A stretch of 56,799 bases of DNA from the NCBI GenBank assembly GCA_045592745.1, contig JAZNVH010000012.1, positions 1-56,799 of the forward strand. Direction: 5' to 3'. The translations under genes were made by a program, and so were the position numbers. The stretch comes from Aphodoplasma sp045592745. Lineage in GTDB: Bacteria > Bacillota > Clostridia > UBA1381 > UMGS1253. The notes below the pieces were generated by a model that ran no database searches, was not told the DNA's origin, and saw only the letters and a program-made list of their open reading frames with translations. Positions 1 through 9,244 of this stretch are shown here, piece by piece. The first letter of the stretch is position 1, and every line of letters starts with the position of its first letter.

Positions 1-1
1 T

Positions 2-1414
2 ATTGAGCAGATTACATATTTAATGTTTATACATGACCTTGATGCAACAGACAATACCAGAGCCAAAGAATGTGAAATGCTGGGTATTCCTCATAAGAGC
101 ATCTTTGCAGGTGATATTCAAATCGGTGAGCGTAAGGTTGACGGCGAAATGCTGAAATGGTCTAAATTTAAAGACCTTCCTGCCTCACAGATGTATTCTG
201 TAGTTCAGGAATTCGTATTCCCATTTATTAAAAATCTCCACGCAGACAAGGACAGCGCATATTCAAAATATATGGATGATGCCATCTTTAAGCTGCCTAC
301 ACCGCTTGTTCTTGATAAAGTTGTTTCAAGCCTTGATAATATCTATGAACTAATGAAAAAGTCAGACGATACAGATGTGCGAGGCGATGTGTACGAGTAT
401 CTGCTTAACAAAATTGCACAGTCAGGCTTGAATGGTCAGTTCAGAACACCAAGACATATTATCAAAATGATGGTTGCTATGATGCAGCCGAAACCAGATG
501 ATGTTATCTGTGATCCTGCTTGCGGTACAAGTGGATTCTTGGTATCTGCCGGTGAGTATTTGAAAGAAAATCACAAAGAAGAAATATTCTTCAACAAACA
601 GAAAAAAGACCATTATATGAATTCTATGTTCTATGGTTACGATATGGACAGAACAATGCTTCGTATTGGTGCCATGAATATGATGACACACGGAATTGAC
701 AGTCCGTTTATTGAATACCGTGACAGCTTGTCCGACCAGAATGCCGACAGAGAAAAATATTCTCTTATCCTTGCAAATCCACCATTTAAGGGTAGCCTTG
801 ATGCAGATATTGTATCTGCTGATTTGCTTAAGATGTGCAAAACCAAGAAAACAGAGCTTTTATTCCTTGCTCTGTTCCTTCGTATGCTTAAAATCGGTGG
901 CAGATGTGCCTGCATCGTTCCCGATGGTGTGCTTTTTGGCTCATCAACTGCGCATAAGGCAATCCGTAAGGAGATTATAGAAAATACCCGCCTTGAGGCT
1001 GTTGTTTCTATGCCCTCGGGCGTGTTTAAACCCTATGCAGGTGTTTCAACCGCTATCCTTGTGTTTACTAAAACAGGTCACGGCGGAACAGATAAGGTAT
1101 GGTTTTATGATATGAAAGCAGACGGTTTCAGCCTTGATGATAAGAGGATGCCTGTAGCTGAAAATGATATCCCCGACATAATTGAAAGATACCATAATCT
1201 TGATAAAGAGGCAGACAGAGCAAAGACGGAACAGAGTTTCTTTGTGGACAAGCAGGATATTGTAAATAATGACTATGACCTATCTATCAATAAATATAAA
1301 GAAACAGAATATGTACCTGTGGAATATCCTTCAACAACTGAAATTATGGCAGAGCTCCACGAACTTGAAATGGAAATAACCAAAGGTTTGGCGGAATTGG
1401 AGGAAATGCTGTGA
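2..1414 (+). CDS. hsdM: Type I restriction-modification DNA methyltransferase subunit HsdM (5' partial)
   Basis: N6-adenine methyltransferase subunit of a type I R-M complex; with HsdS it forms the M2S modification enzyme. The window opens inside the gene: the frame is open from base 2 and reads IEQITYLMFIH, the usual helical N-terminal segment of HsdM, so the ATG at 23 is internal. Counting from that Met, the SAM-binding motif DPACGTSGF is at about 164-172 and the catalytic NPPF motif at 252-255. The C-terminal helix expected for HsdS contact is present. The stop overlaps the hsdS start (GTGA), indicating translational coupling. Its codon use is less AT-rich than the insert downstream of hsdS, suggesting hsdM/hsdR are the older frame of the locus. 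Confidence 0.95.
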   Translation: MEQITYLMFIHDLDATDNTRAKECEMLGIPHKSIFAGDIQIGERKVDGEMLKWSKFKDLPASQMYSVVQEFVFPFIKNLHADKDSAYSKYMDDAIFKLPTPLVLDKVVSSLDNIYELMKKSDDTDVRGDVYEYLLNKIAQSGLNGQFRTPRHIIKMMVAMMQPKPDDVICDPACGTSGFLVSAGEYLKENHKEEIFFNKQKKDHYMNSMFYGYDMDRTMLRIGAMNMMTHGIDSPFIEYRDSLSDQNADREKYSLILANPPFKGSLDADIVSADLLKMCKTKKTELLFLALFLRMLKIGGRCACIVPDGVLFGSSTAHKAIRKEIIENTRLEAVVSMPSGVFKPYAGVSTAILVFTKTGHGGTDKVWFYDMKADGFSLDDKRMPVAENDIPDIIERYHNLDKEADRAKTEQSFFVDKQDIVNNDYDLSINKYKETEYVPVEYPSTTEIMAELHELEMEITKGLAELEEML

Positions 1415-2571
1415 AATTAGGAGATGTATGTAAATTTATAAATGGTGACAGGGGGAAAAACTATCCTTCGCAACACGATATTAGTAATAACGGCGAAGTT
1501 CCTTTTATAAATGCTGGTCATATTGTCGAGGGAAATATAGATTTATCAGCTATGAATTATATATCCTTAGAAAAATATACTCAATTAAATTCGGGCAAAA
1601 TTAAAGAAAATGATATACTATATTGTTTAAGAGGATCTCTTGGGAAAAAAGCATTAGTAAGAAATATATCAGTAGGTGCTATTGCTTCATCTTTAGTTAT
1701 TATACGACCTGATACTGAGAAAGCAGATAGCGAGTATTTGTTTTATGCATTAGAATCACCGACTGTGCAAAAGCAAATGTTACAAGCAAACAATGGTAGT
1801 TCTCAGCCTAATTTGTCCGCAAAAAGTGTAAGTGAATATGAGTTTTTGTTGCCGAATATAAAAGCACAACGAGAAGTTGTAGCCAAAATGCAACATGTCA
1901 ATAGACTAATAGTTTGCCGAAAAAAACAACTTTCAAAACTGGACGAGCTTGTCAAAGCACGATTTGTCGAACTCTTTGGGGAGCCAATGACCAACAGCAA
2001 AGGACATATACTAAAAAAGTATGGTGACCTATTTGAACTAAATGCGGGTGGAACTCCATCAAAGCAAAAGTCTGAATATTGGGATAACGGTACAATCTCT
2101 TGGATTGGCTCAAATATGTGTCAAAATACTGTTATCTACGAAAATGATGGAAATTACATTACTGAGGAAGGGCTTAAGTATTCTTCGGCAAGAATGTTCC
2201 CTATTGATACTGTACTAATCGCTTTAGTTGGTGCTACAATCGGCAAAACTGCTCTGTTAAAGTTTGAAACAACAACCAACCAGAATGTTTTAGGGGTAAG
2301 AGGAATTAGAGAAAACGGTTATACACCAGAGTTTATTTTCTATTACACACAGGGACTTTACCAAAAGTTTCTCAATATCGGTGATGGTGGATTTGCTATG
2401 GCATCAAAAGGATTTATTAGTGAGTTGCCAGTACCAGTTGTTGATTTAGCACTGCAAGAACAGTTCTCAGCCTTCGTTGAACAGACTGACAAATCAAAAT
2501 TGGAAGTACAAAAAAGCCTTGAAAAACTGGAACTTCTTAAAAAAGCACTAATGCAAAAATATTTTGGGTAG
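1411..2571 (+). CDS. hsdS: Type I restriction-modification specificity subunit HsdS
   Basis: DNA-recognition subunit of the type I R-M complex. At 386 aa it has the normal two-half layout: target recognition domain 1 at about 1-155, a conserved helical spacer at about 158-195 (containing KLDELVKARFVELFG), target recognition domain 2 at about 200-345 and a second conserved helix to the end (KLELLKKALMQKYFG). The start is GTG at 1411, inside the hsdM stop, with GGAGG at 1399-1403. The two recognition halves differ from each other, so a bipartite asymmetric target is expected. The first half is more AT-rich than hsdM, in keeping with the frequent exchange of HsdS recognition domains. No duplicate hsdS or recombinase is visible. 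Confidence 0.95.
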   Translation: MKLGDVCKFINGDRGKNYPSQHDISNNGEVPFINAGHIVEGNIDLSAMNYISLEKYTQLNSGKIKENDILYCLRGSLGKKALVRNISVGAIASSLVIIRPDTEKADSEYLFYALESPTVQKQMLQANNGSSQPNLSAKSVSEYEFLLPNIKAQREVVAKMQHVNRLIVCRKKQLSKLDELVKARFVELFGEPMTNSKGHILKKYGDLFELNAGGTPSKQKSEYWDNGTISWIGSNMCQNTVIYENDGNYITEEGLKYSSARMFPIDTVLIALVGATIGKTALLKFETTTNQNVLGVRGIRENGYTPEFIFYYTQGLYQKFLNIGDGGFAMASKGFISELPVPVVDLALQEQFSAFVEQTDKSKLEVQKSLEKLELLKKALMQKYFG

Positions 2572-2584
2572 GTGAAGAAATTAC

Positions 2585-3664
2585 ATGAATATTACTTTTT
2601 TAATAGGCAATGGGTTTGACCGAAATTTAGGTCTTGCTACTGCATATTCTGACTTCATAAAAGAATACAAAAAAGTAGAAGGAACAACGGAAACATTACA
2701 GAAATTTAATAAACACATAAAAGAAAATGAAGAAATGTGGTCTGTGGCGGAAATAGCACTTGGTAAATTTACAGAAGAATTTGAGATGGGAGATGCAGAA
2801 AAATTTTCAGAATGTCATGCGGATCTATGTGAGTCATTAGCTACATATTTAAAAAAACAAGAAGAACGAATAGACTATAAATTTTCAAAAGAAAAAATTG
2901 AAAAAGCATTTAGCAAAATTAATGAAATTATAAAATCTTTTCCTGTTGAAGAATATGCAAATATATATGAATTATATAAAAAGAAGCAAAACGAATATAT
3001 TAAATTTAATTTTATAACATTTAACTATACTCAAACAGTTGATAAATGTGTAGAAATACTCAGGCAAACACCGGGAATATTGGGAAGTCATACTTTCAAA
3101 AATGAAAAGTTAACTCATATTTTGGGAGACATAATTCATATTCATGGCACTGTTGATAAAGAAATGATATTTGGAGTTAATGATGATACACAGATATCTA
3201 AAAATGAAATATTTGACTGTGAAGACGGAGATTTGTATAAAGGACTTTTGATAAAACAAACTGCAAATGCATCATATTTAGAAAATACTGATTCAAAAGG
3301 TGCTAGAGTTATAGATGAGAGTCATATTATATATGTTTATGGTATGTCAATCGGGCAGACAGACAAATTATGGTGGGACAGAATTTGTAAATGGTTAAAT
3401 GCTAGCGGCGAACGTCATTTGATTGTTTATAAATATGAGGCACCAGCAAAAGGTGTTTTTCCAATTAAATATCAACTGTTTGAGCGCAGAAGTAGAAAAG
3501 AAATTACTTCATATTGTGATCTTGATATAAATGCGAAAACCAACATAGAAAAAAGAATTCATATAGCAACAGATAATATTTTTGATGAGATTAAAAACAT
3601 TGCAGAAGATAGTGTAGCTAAAGAACTACATAAAAAGATTGAAAAAATGATTTCCGTTAGTTGA
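2585..3664 (+). CDS. AbiH-family abortive infection protein
   Basis: Bacteriophage abortive-infection AbiH family protein, 359 aa. Family signatures are the N-terminal IGNGFD (7-12, nucleotide-binding-like), FNYT (146-149), HIHGTVDKEMIFG starting near 185 (H187, G188) and the YVYGMSIGQTDKLWW segment near 249-263. AbiH was first described as a lactococcal phage-resistance protein; its biochemical activity is not established. The gene lies between hsdS and hsdR, the first of four genes in a strongly AT-rich insert. GGTGAAG lies just upstream, within a sequence that recurs before a later gene of the insert (see findings). The family call is firm; that it acts as an anti-phage protein here is inference from family and context. 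Confidence 0.88.
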   Translation: MNITFLIGNGFDRNLGLATAYSDFIKEYKKVEGTTETLQKFNKHIKENEEMWSVAEIALGKFTEEFEMGDAEKFSECHADLCESLATYLKKQEERIDYKFSKEKIEKAFSKINEIIKSFPVEEYANIYELYKKKQNEYIKFNFITFNYTQTVDKCVEILRQTPGILGSHTFKNEKLTHILGDIIHIHGTVDKEMIFGVNDDTQISKNEIFDCEDGDLYKGLLIKQTANASYLENTDSKGARVIDESHIIYVYGMSIGQTDKLWWDRICKWLNASGERHLIVYKYEAPAKGVFPIKYQLFERRSRKEITSYCDLDINAKTNIEKRIHIATDNIFDEIKNIAEDSVAKELHKKIEKMISVS

Positions 3665-3673
3665 GGTGATGGT

Positions 3674-3868
3674 ATGAATAATATTGAATTTAAAGTTGAT
3701 GTAGAACCGAAGGATGACTATGGTAAAGCAAAAAAGTTGCTGTATGAAACTGACATAGCAATAGGAAATCTTCCGCCGCAGGACCGGGATAATTTACTTG
3801 CAGAATATTTGCAATATAAAGGTATGTTTGGGTTATTTCAAGAAATTCGAAGGTTTTTTGGTAGGTGA
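3674..3868 (+). CDS. Small hypothetical protein of the AbiH insert (64 aa)
   Basis: A 64-aa acidic protein rich in K, D and E, with a helical C-terminal half ending RRFFGR. No signal peptide, membrane segment or known motif is visible. The ATG at 3674 follows a good GAGGTGATGG ribosome site, 10 nt after the abiH stop. Its last codons overlap the ribosome binding site of the next gene. The tight position between abiH and the membrane-protein gene suggests it is a component of the same system, perhaps an antitoxin-like or adaptor partner, but that role is unsupported beyond synteny. I do not recognise a family. Confidence 0.65.
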   Translation: MNNIEFKVDVEPKDDYGKAKKLLYETDIAIGNLPPQDRDNLLAEYLQYKGMFGLFQEIRRFFGR

Positions 3869-3872
3869 AGAA

Positions 3873-4511
3873 ATGTATAAAAGAATACAAAAGCTTAGAC
3901 GATTTTTAACATTAGTTTTCAGTATAGTGTCGATAATTGCATTTTACTTTTCTTGGAGACTATCATTACAAGAAAATAGTAAAAATCTTTTATGGATTTC
4001 TAATTTATTGATGGGTGTTGGTGCAAGTTTTTTTGCAAGTATTTTATATACTATTTTTAATGAATCAACAAAAAGAAAATATCAAAGTTTTGTGGATGAA
4101 AGCAAAGCAAAGAGAGAAATAGTGTTTGCATATTATAAAAATATTGACATGGGTTATTCAGAAAGTGAAGAAACATTTAAAGAAGCGGACTATAATAGGA
4201 CTTTTAGATGGGGGTTATATTTTTACGAAAAGATTAATACCGTATGCAACACATTAAAAACTATTCAGCAATATGAACACAAGTTAGTGAATGACAATGA
4301 TACCAATTCTTTTCTTTCAAAGGCTCAGGAAAAATATAGTGACTTTTTAAATATAATAAAATCTAAAGAAGAAAATTGTTCAAAAGAAATTGCCGAAAAA
4401 ATAATAATAAATTTAAAAGAAACTTATGAGTTATATTGCGAAATTTATGGTTCGGTATTACATAACGCTACTGAATTAGAGATAATTAACGATAATTATA
4501 AATTACAGTAA
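3873..4511 (+). CDS. Two-TM membrane protein with cytoplasmic coiled-coil region
   Basis: A 212-aa protein with two hydrophobic segments (about 9-28 and 39-60) joined by a short loop, followed by a charged helical region of about 150 residues rich in K and E that should form a coiled coil inside the cell. I do not recognise the family. The ATG at 3873 was chosen because AGGTGAAG lies directly upstream; the longer reading frame from 3798 has no ribosome site and overlaps the 64-aa gene. Membrane proteins with soluble helical tails are common effectors or tethers in phage-defence operons, so its position between AbiH and a HEPN-like protein is suggestive, but function is unknown. Confidence 0.7.
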   Translation: MYKRIQKLRRFLTLVFSIVSIIAFYFSWRLSLQENSKNLLWISNLLMGVGASFFASILYTIFNESTKRKYQSFVDESKAKREIVFAYYKNIDMGYSESEETFKEADYNRTFRWGLYFYEKINTVCNTLKTIQQYEHKLVNDNDTNSFLSKAQEKYSDFLNIIKSKEENCSKEIAEKIIINLKETYELYCEIYGSVLHNATELEIINDNYKLQ

Positions 4512-4555
4512 AAACTACTAATGAAAACAGTTTTTGGCTGGGTGGGGGTGTAATC

Positions 4556-5266
4556 ATGTGTGATAAAATGACCTTAGAGCAATCAAAAAGTTTTATGCAA
4601 AAAAATTGCTTTCTAATTGCAAAAGGCATTACAAGAGGCGAAATTTGTTATGTTTTGAATGCTATTTTAACAAAATATAATGATAGCTACATAATGAAAA
4701 GCATTTTGGAAAATCCTGATTCTAGTTTGGAAGAAAAACAAATCGCTACACACAAACAATTAGAAGCAGAATTTATGGAAATTCAATATGAAATGCTTGA
4801 TAAAAAGTTTTATATATCTATGAAAGAAAATATTTTAACAAAGATAGTTAACTATAATTTATGTGAACAAATAAAGCAAAGTTTTATATCTTTTGAAAAC
4901 GAACTATATTATCCATGTGTATGTGGTTTGCTTCCCATATTTGAAGGTGTAATTGTGGATTCTAAATCTGTAAAAACATATAAATGGGAAAATATAGAGG
5001 AAAGTTTCAAGAAAAAGTATAAAACATATTTCAACAATAACAATGAGAACAATTTAGAAGAATACACAATCAGACTGATATCAAAAATATTAACAGAAAC
5101 ATTTGATTTTGATAAAATTGAGCCAGATGAACTAAACAGACACTGGTTGTTGCACGGAAGAGCTGAAAGGGTACCAACAAAGTCAGATTGTTTAAAACTG
5201 TTTAATATTATTGAATTAGTGCTTGATATAAAGCATAAAAACCCATTGAAACAAGCACAAAAATAG
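4556..5266 (+). CDS. HEPN-like hypothetical protein (R-x4-H motif)
   Basis: A 236-aa mostly helical protein of unknown family. Near the C-terminus it carries NRHWLLHG, in which R195 and H200 fit the R-x4-6-H catalytic signature of HEPN-fold RNases; this motif often occurs in defence-island proteins. The rest has no membrane segment or P-loop. The ATG at 4556 follows a GGGGGTG ribosome site. It is the last gene of the insert before hsdR, 11 nt from the hsdR start. The HEPN assignment rests on one motif plus the helical character, so it is tentative; if right, it could be the RNA-cleaving effector of the AbiH-linked unit. Confidence 0.65.
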   Translation: MCDKMTLEQSKSFMQKNCFLIAKGITRGEICYVLNAILTKYNDSYIMKSILENPDSSLEEKQIATHKQLEAEFMEIQYEMLDKKFYISMKENILTKIVNYNLCEQIKQSFISFENELYYPCVCGLLPIFEGVIVDSKSVKTYKWENIEESFKKKYKTYFNNNNENNLEEYTIRLISKILTETFDFDKIEPDELNRHWLLHGRAERVPTKSDCLKLFNIIELVLDIKHKNPLKQAQK

Positions 5267-5277
5267 AGGTGAAACAA

Positions 5278-8200
5278 ATGACAAACTTTGATTTCTTAAA
5301 ATCTGATCCGCAATTTGCCACATTTGCAGATGTGGCTATTTCTGCTGAAAAGATTTTGAATATTGATGTAGCAGCATCTGTGCTAAATTGCCGCAGAGCG
5401 ATGGAGTTTGCGGTGAAATGGATGTATTCTGTTGATAAGGATTTGGAAATGCCTTATGACACCACCTTGGTTGCTTTAATGAGCACCGAGGAATTTCGTG
5501 ATGTTGTAGGTAATGACATATATAGAAGAATGGATTTCATCCGCAAAGCCGGAAACATTGCGGCTCATGGCGGAAAGAAAATATCAATGGAACAGGCAAA
5601 ACTTTGTATTGAAAATCTTTATTATTTCCTTGACTATGTTGCGTATTGTTATGGCAAGGACTATGTAGAAGGACAGTTTGATGCAAGTCTTTTGGAACTT
5701 ACCACAGAAGAAGCATTGTCATTTGTTACCGATAAGACCGTTGACCTTGAAAGCCTAATGGCTGAAAACAAGGCATTAAAGGATGAGCTTACTGCACGTC
5801 GTGCCGAGCAACAACAGACTTATGTTCCAAAACCGCTTGATTTATCTGAGTTTAAGACAAGGAAGATTTACATAGATACCATGCTTCAGGAGGCGGGTTG
5901 GATTGAAAACGAAACTTGGATAAACGAAGCCCCACTTCCGGGCATGCCCAACAAATCCGAAGTCGGATATGCGGACTATGTTTTATATGACGATACACAT
6001 AAACCGCTTGCAGTTGTTGAAGCAAAACGCACTTGTAAAGATGTGGCAGTTGGCAGACAGCAGGCAAAGCTCTATGCAGACATTTTAGAAAAACAGTACG
6101 GCAGAAGACCAGTTATATTCTTAACTAATGGTTTTGAAACAAGGATTGATGATGGTCAGTATCCTGAAAGAAAAGTTGCAACTATTTATTCAAAACGTGA
6201 TTTGGAGAAGATGTTCAACCTTCGCAGGATGAGGACAAGTCTAAAAAATGTGATGGTTGATAAAAATATTGCAGGTCGTTATTATCAGGAAGGTGCTATC
6301 AAAGCAGTTTGCGATGCATTGGATGTTAAAAATCGCAGAAAAGCACTTCTTGTTATGGCCACAGGTTCCGGTAAAACAAGAACTGTTATTGCGCTTTGCA
6401 AGGTGCTGTTAGAACATGGATGGGTTAAAAATATTCTCTTCCTGGCAGACAGAACATCTTTGGTAACGCAGGCAAAGCGAGCTTTTGTAAACTTGTTGCC
6501 CGATTTGTCTGTTACTAATCTTTGTGAAGAAAGGGATAACTTTGCGGCACATTGTGTTTTCTCGACTTATCAGACTATGTATAATTGCATAGATGAAGTA
6601 AAAGACGAAGAAGGAAAACTATTCACAAGCGGTCATTTTGACCTTTTAATCTGTGATGAGGCACATCGTTCGATTTATAATAAATACAGAGATATCTTTA
6701 ATTATTTTGATGCTCCTTTAGTTGGTCTTACGGCTACTCCGAAAGACGAAATTGATAAAAACACTTATGAAATTTTTGAGCTTGAAAGCGGTGTGCCTAC
6801 TTATGGCTATGAGCTTGCTCAAGCAGTTACGGATGGATATTTGGTTGATTATATGTCGGTAGAATCAAAGCTTAAATTTATTGAACAGGGCATCACTTAT
6901 GAAGAGTTAACTGATGAAGAAAAAGAGGAATATGAAAATCTATTCGAGGACGAAGAAGGAGAAATCCCTGAAAGAATTAGCTCTTCTGCTTTGAATGAAT
7001 GGATATTTAACCGTGATACAATTCGTCAGGTGCTTAATGTTCTTATGACAGACGGCATTAAAATTGAATACGGCGAAAAACTCGGCAAGACAATTATATT
7101 TGCCAAAAATCACCTTCACGCCGAGAAAATACTCGAGGTATTCAATTCGGAATACCCACACTTGAACGGTTTTGCAAATGTGATTGACAACAAAATAAAT
7201 TACGCACAGAGCCTGATTGATGAATTTTCTGACCCGAAAAAATTACCACAGATTGCAATTTCTGTTGATATGCTTGATACCGGTATCGACGTACCGGAAG
7301 TTCTAAATCTCGTATTCTTTAAGAAGGTTATGAGTAAGGCAAAATTCTGGCAGATGATAGGTCGCGGGACGCGTCTTTGTCCGGGACTGTTAGACGGTGA
7401 AAATAAAAACAAATTTTACATTTTTGATTTTTGCGGAAATTTTGAGTTCTTCAGAATGAACCAAGGCAAACCCACAGCGAATCAGATGGCACTTCAGGGG
7501 GCTATATTCAACCTGAAATCGCAAATCATCTTCAAGTTGCAGGATATTGCTTACCAAACAGAAGATTTAATTGCTTTCCGTAAGAGTTTGATTTCTGAAA
7601 TGGTAACAAAGGTTCGAGAACTTAATAAGGATAATTTTGCAGTGAAACAACATCTTAAGTATGTTGAATTATATGCCAATGAAGAAAATTATGTATCGCT
7701 TACATATGAAGATACGCTTATTATCAAAGAAGAACTTGCGCCACTCATTATTCCAGACGAGGATGAGGCAAGTGCTGTGCGTTTCGATGCACTTATGTAT
7801 GGTATCGAGCTTGCATATCTTGCAGGAAAAGGTTATGGCAGACACAGAAGTGATTTATTCAAAAAAGTAAGCGGTATTGCAAGTGTTGCAAATATTCCGG
7901 AGATATCGGCAAAATCTGAACTTATAGATAAAATTCTGCATACGGATTATCTTAATAATTGTGGAATTAATGAATTTGAACACATCCGTGAGTCGCTTCG
8001 AAATTTGATGAAGTATATTCCGCACAATATTTTAAGATATGATACCAATTTTGGTGATGACATTCTTTCAACAGAGTGGAAAGAGTCAGAACTTGAAAGT
8101 GATGACCTTAAAAATTATAGAGCAAAAGCAGAGTATTATGTAAGGCAGCATCAGGATAATAGCGTGATTGCTAAGTTAAAAGGAAATGTACCACTCACCA

Positions 8201-8568
8201 AGGATGACGTCTCAGAACTTGAGAAAATTCTGTGGAATGAGATTGGAACAAAGGAAGAATATACAGCTGAGTATGGAGAGAAACCACTTGGCGAGTTTGT
8301 TCGTGAAATTGTAGGACTTGATATGAATGCCGCAAAAGAAGCTTTTGCTGAATTCTTAGACAACACAAATTTAGATAGCAGACAGATATATTTTGTTAAT
8401 CAGATTGTTGAATATATTGTTCACAATGGAATGATGAAGGATTTATCTGTATTGCAAGATGCGCCTTTTACAGATAAAGGCAGTATAGTTGAAATCTTTA
8501 CAGACCTTTCTGTGTGGGCAGGAATTCGTAAGGTTATTGAAAGCATTAATATGAATGCGGCAGCGTGA
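5278..8568 (+). CDS. hsdR: Type I restriction endonuclease subunit HsdR (EcoEI/EcoR124-like motor-nuclease)
   Basis: Motor and cleavage subunit of the type I R-M system, 1096 aa. In order: an N-terminal DUF4145/HEPN-like domain (about 1-120, with RKAGNIAAH at 89-97); a PD-(D/E)xK nuclease domain with D233 and E248-A-K250; an SF2 helicase with Walker A TGSGKT (362-367), DEAH (460-463), LTATP, and motif VI in the MIGRGTR segment; then a helical C-terminal region as in EcoEI-type R subunits. All catalytic residues are intact. I chose ATG 5278 over GTG 5269 because AGAGGTG (5265-5271) is then correctly spaced. The gene is separated from hsdM/hsdS by four cargo genes. Confidence 0.95.
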   Translation: MTNFDFLKSDPQFATFADVAISAEKILNIDVAASVLNCRRAMEFAVKWMYSVDKDLEMPYDTTLVALMSTEEFRDVVGNDIYRRMDFIRKAGNIAAHGGKKISMEQAKLCIENLYYFLDYVAYCYGKDYVEGQFDASLLELTTEEALSFVTDKTVDLESLMAENKALKDELTARRAEQQQTYVPKPLDLSEFKTRKIYIDTMLQEAGWIENETWINEAPLPGMPNKSEVGYADYVLYDDTHKPLAVVEAKRTCKDVAVGRQQAKLYADILEKQYGRRPVIFLTNGFETRIDDGQYPERKVATIYSKRDLEKMFNLRRMRTSLKNVMVDKNIAGRYYQEGAIKAVCDALDVKNRRKALLVMATGSGKTRTVIALCKVLLEHGWVKNILFLADRTSLVTQAKRAFVNLLPDLSVTNLCEERDNFAAHCVFSTYQTMYNCIDEVKDEEGKLFTSGHFDLLICDEAHRSIYNKYRDIFNYFDAPLVGLTATPKDEIDKNTYEIFELESGVPTYGYELAQAVTDGYLVDYMSVESKLKFIEQGITYEELTDEEKEEYENLFEDEEGEIPERISSSALNEWIFNRDTIRQVLNVLMTDGIKIEYGEKLGKTIIFAKNHLHAEKILEVFNSEYPHLNGFANVIDNKINYAQSLIDEFSDPKKLPQIAISVDMLDTGIDVPEVLNLVFFKKVMSKAKFWQMIGRGTRLCPGLLDGENKNKFYIFDFCGNFEFFRMNQGKPTANQMALQGAIFNLKSQIIFKLQDIAYQTEDLIAFRKSLISEMVTKVRELNKDNFAVKQHLKYVELYANEENYVSLTYEDTLIIKEELAPLIIPDEDEASAVRFDALMYGIELAYLAGKGYGRHRSDLFKKVSGIASVANIPEISAKSELIDKILHTDYLNNCGINEFEHIRESLRNLMKYIPHNILRYDTNFGDDILSTEWKESELESDDLKNYRAKAEYYVRQHQDNSVIAKLKGNVPLTKDDVSELEKILWNEIGTKEEYTAEYGEKPLGEFVREIVGLDMNAAKEAFAEFLDNTNLDSRQIYFVNQIVEYIVHNGMMKDLSVLQDAPFTDKGSIVEIFTDLSVWAGIRKVIESINMNAAA

Positions 8569-8600
8569 TGAAAATACTATAATGATAAAGGAGAATTAAT

Positions 8601-9242
8601 ATGTATCAGAAACTAAAGAATGAAATTAAGGATATTATTGAAATTACTAAACAGTGTCCGGAAGGATTACAAGAAAAATGTTTTGAATTATTATTAGAAA
8701 ATTATTTAAAAGCTAATGAGCAAACAAAAAGAAATATTGTCCAAACTGCTTTTGAGGAGTCTAATCAATCACTAGATTCTACTTTAAATGAACCTAAAGA
8801 GGAAAAACAATCATGTGTGGAGGAGGAAATTGTTTTAACCGATTTCCATATAAAAATCAGAAAATTTCTTGAATCAAATAACATAACGATTGAAATGATA
8901 AATTCTCTTTACTACAAAGAGGATGGAAAACTCATGCCACTATACGAATCATTAAATAGCAACAAAATGACAGACTGTCAAAATCGCATTGCTTTGTTAA
9001 CTGCATTTGAGAGTTCTTTTTCAAATGGCGGAGAAATGGTATTTAATGGAGAAGTAGTACGTCAGCGTTGTCAAGATTTGAAATGTTATGATGCTCCGCA
9101 TTTTGCGGATACTTTTAAACGATATTCTTCTCTATTTGATAATTGGACAGGTAAATACGATAAAAAAGTTCAGTATTCCTTATCAGTAGAAGGAAAAAAG
9201 GAATTGGCAAATGTTTTATTGGAACTTGCAGAAGGTGAATAA
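8601..9242 (+). CDS. Hypothetical protein, probable winged-helix C-terminus (213 aa)
   Basis: A 213-aa protein I do not recognise. It has a helical N-terminal part (about 1-55), an acidic linker (about 60-80), and a C-terminal domain (about 82-210) whose end, with a basic-aromatic stretch followed by YSLSVEGKKELANVLLEL, looks like a winged helix. No enzyme motif is seen. AAAGGAG precedes the ATG at 8601. The downstream gene begins 3 nt after its stop, so the two are translationally coupled and probably act together. Placement right after hsdR in a defence island suggests an anti-phage or regulatory role; not demonstrated. Confidence 0.65.
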   Translation: MYQKLKNEIKDIIEITKQCPEGLQEKCFELLLENYLKANEQTKRNIVQTAFEESNQSLDSTLNEPKEEKQSCVEEEIVLTDFHIKIRKFLESNNITIEMINSLYYKEDGKLMPLYESLNSNKMTDCQNRIALLTAFESSFSNGGEMVFNGEVVRQRCQDLKCYDAPHFADTFKRYSSLFDNWTGKYDKKVQYSLSVEGKKELANVLLELAEGE

Positions 9243-9244
9243 TT

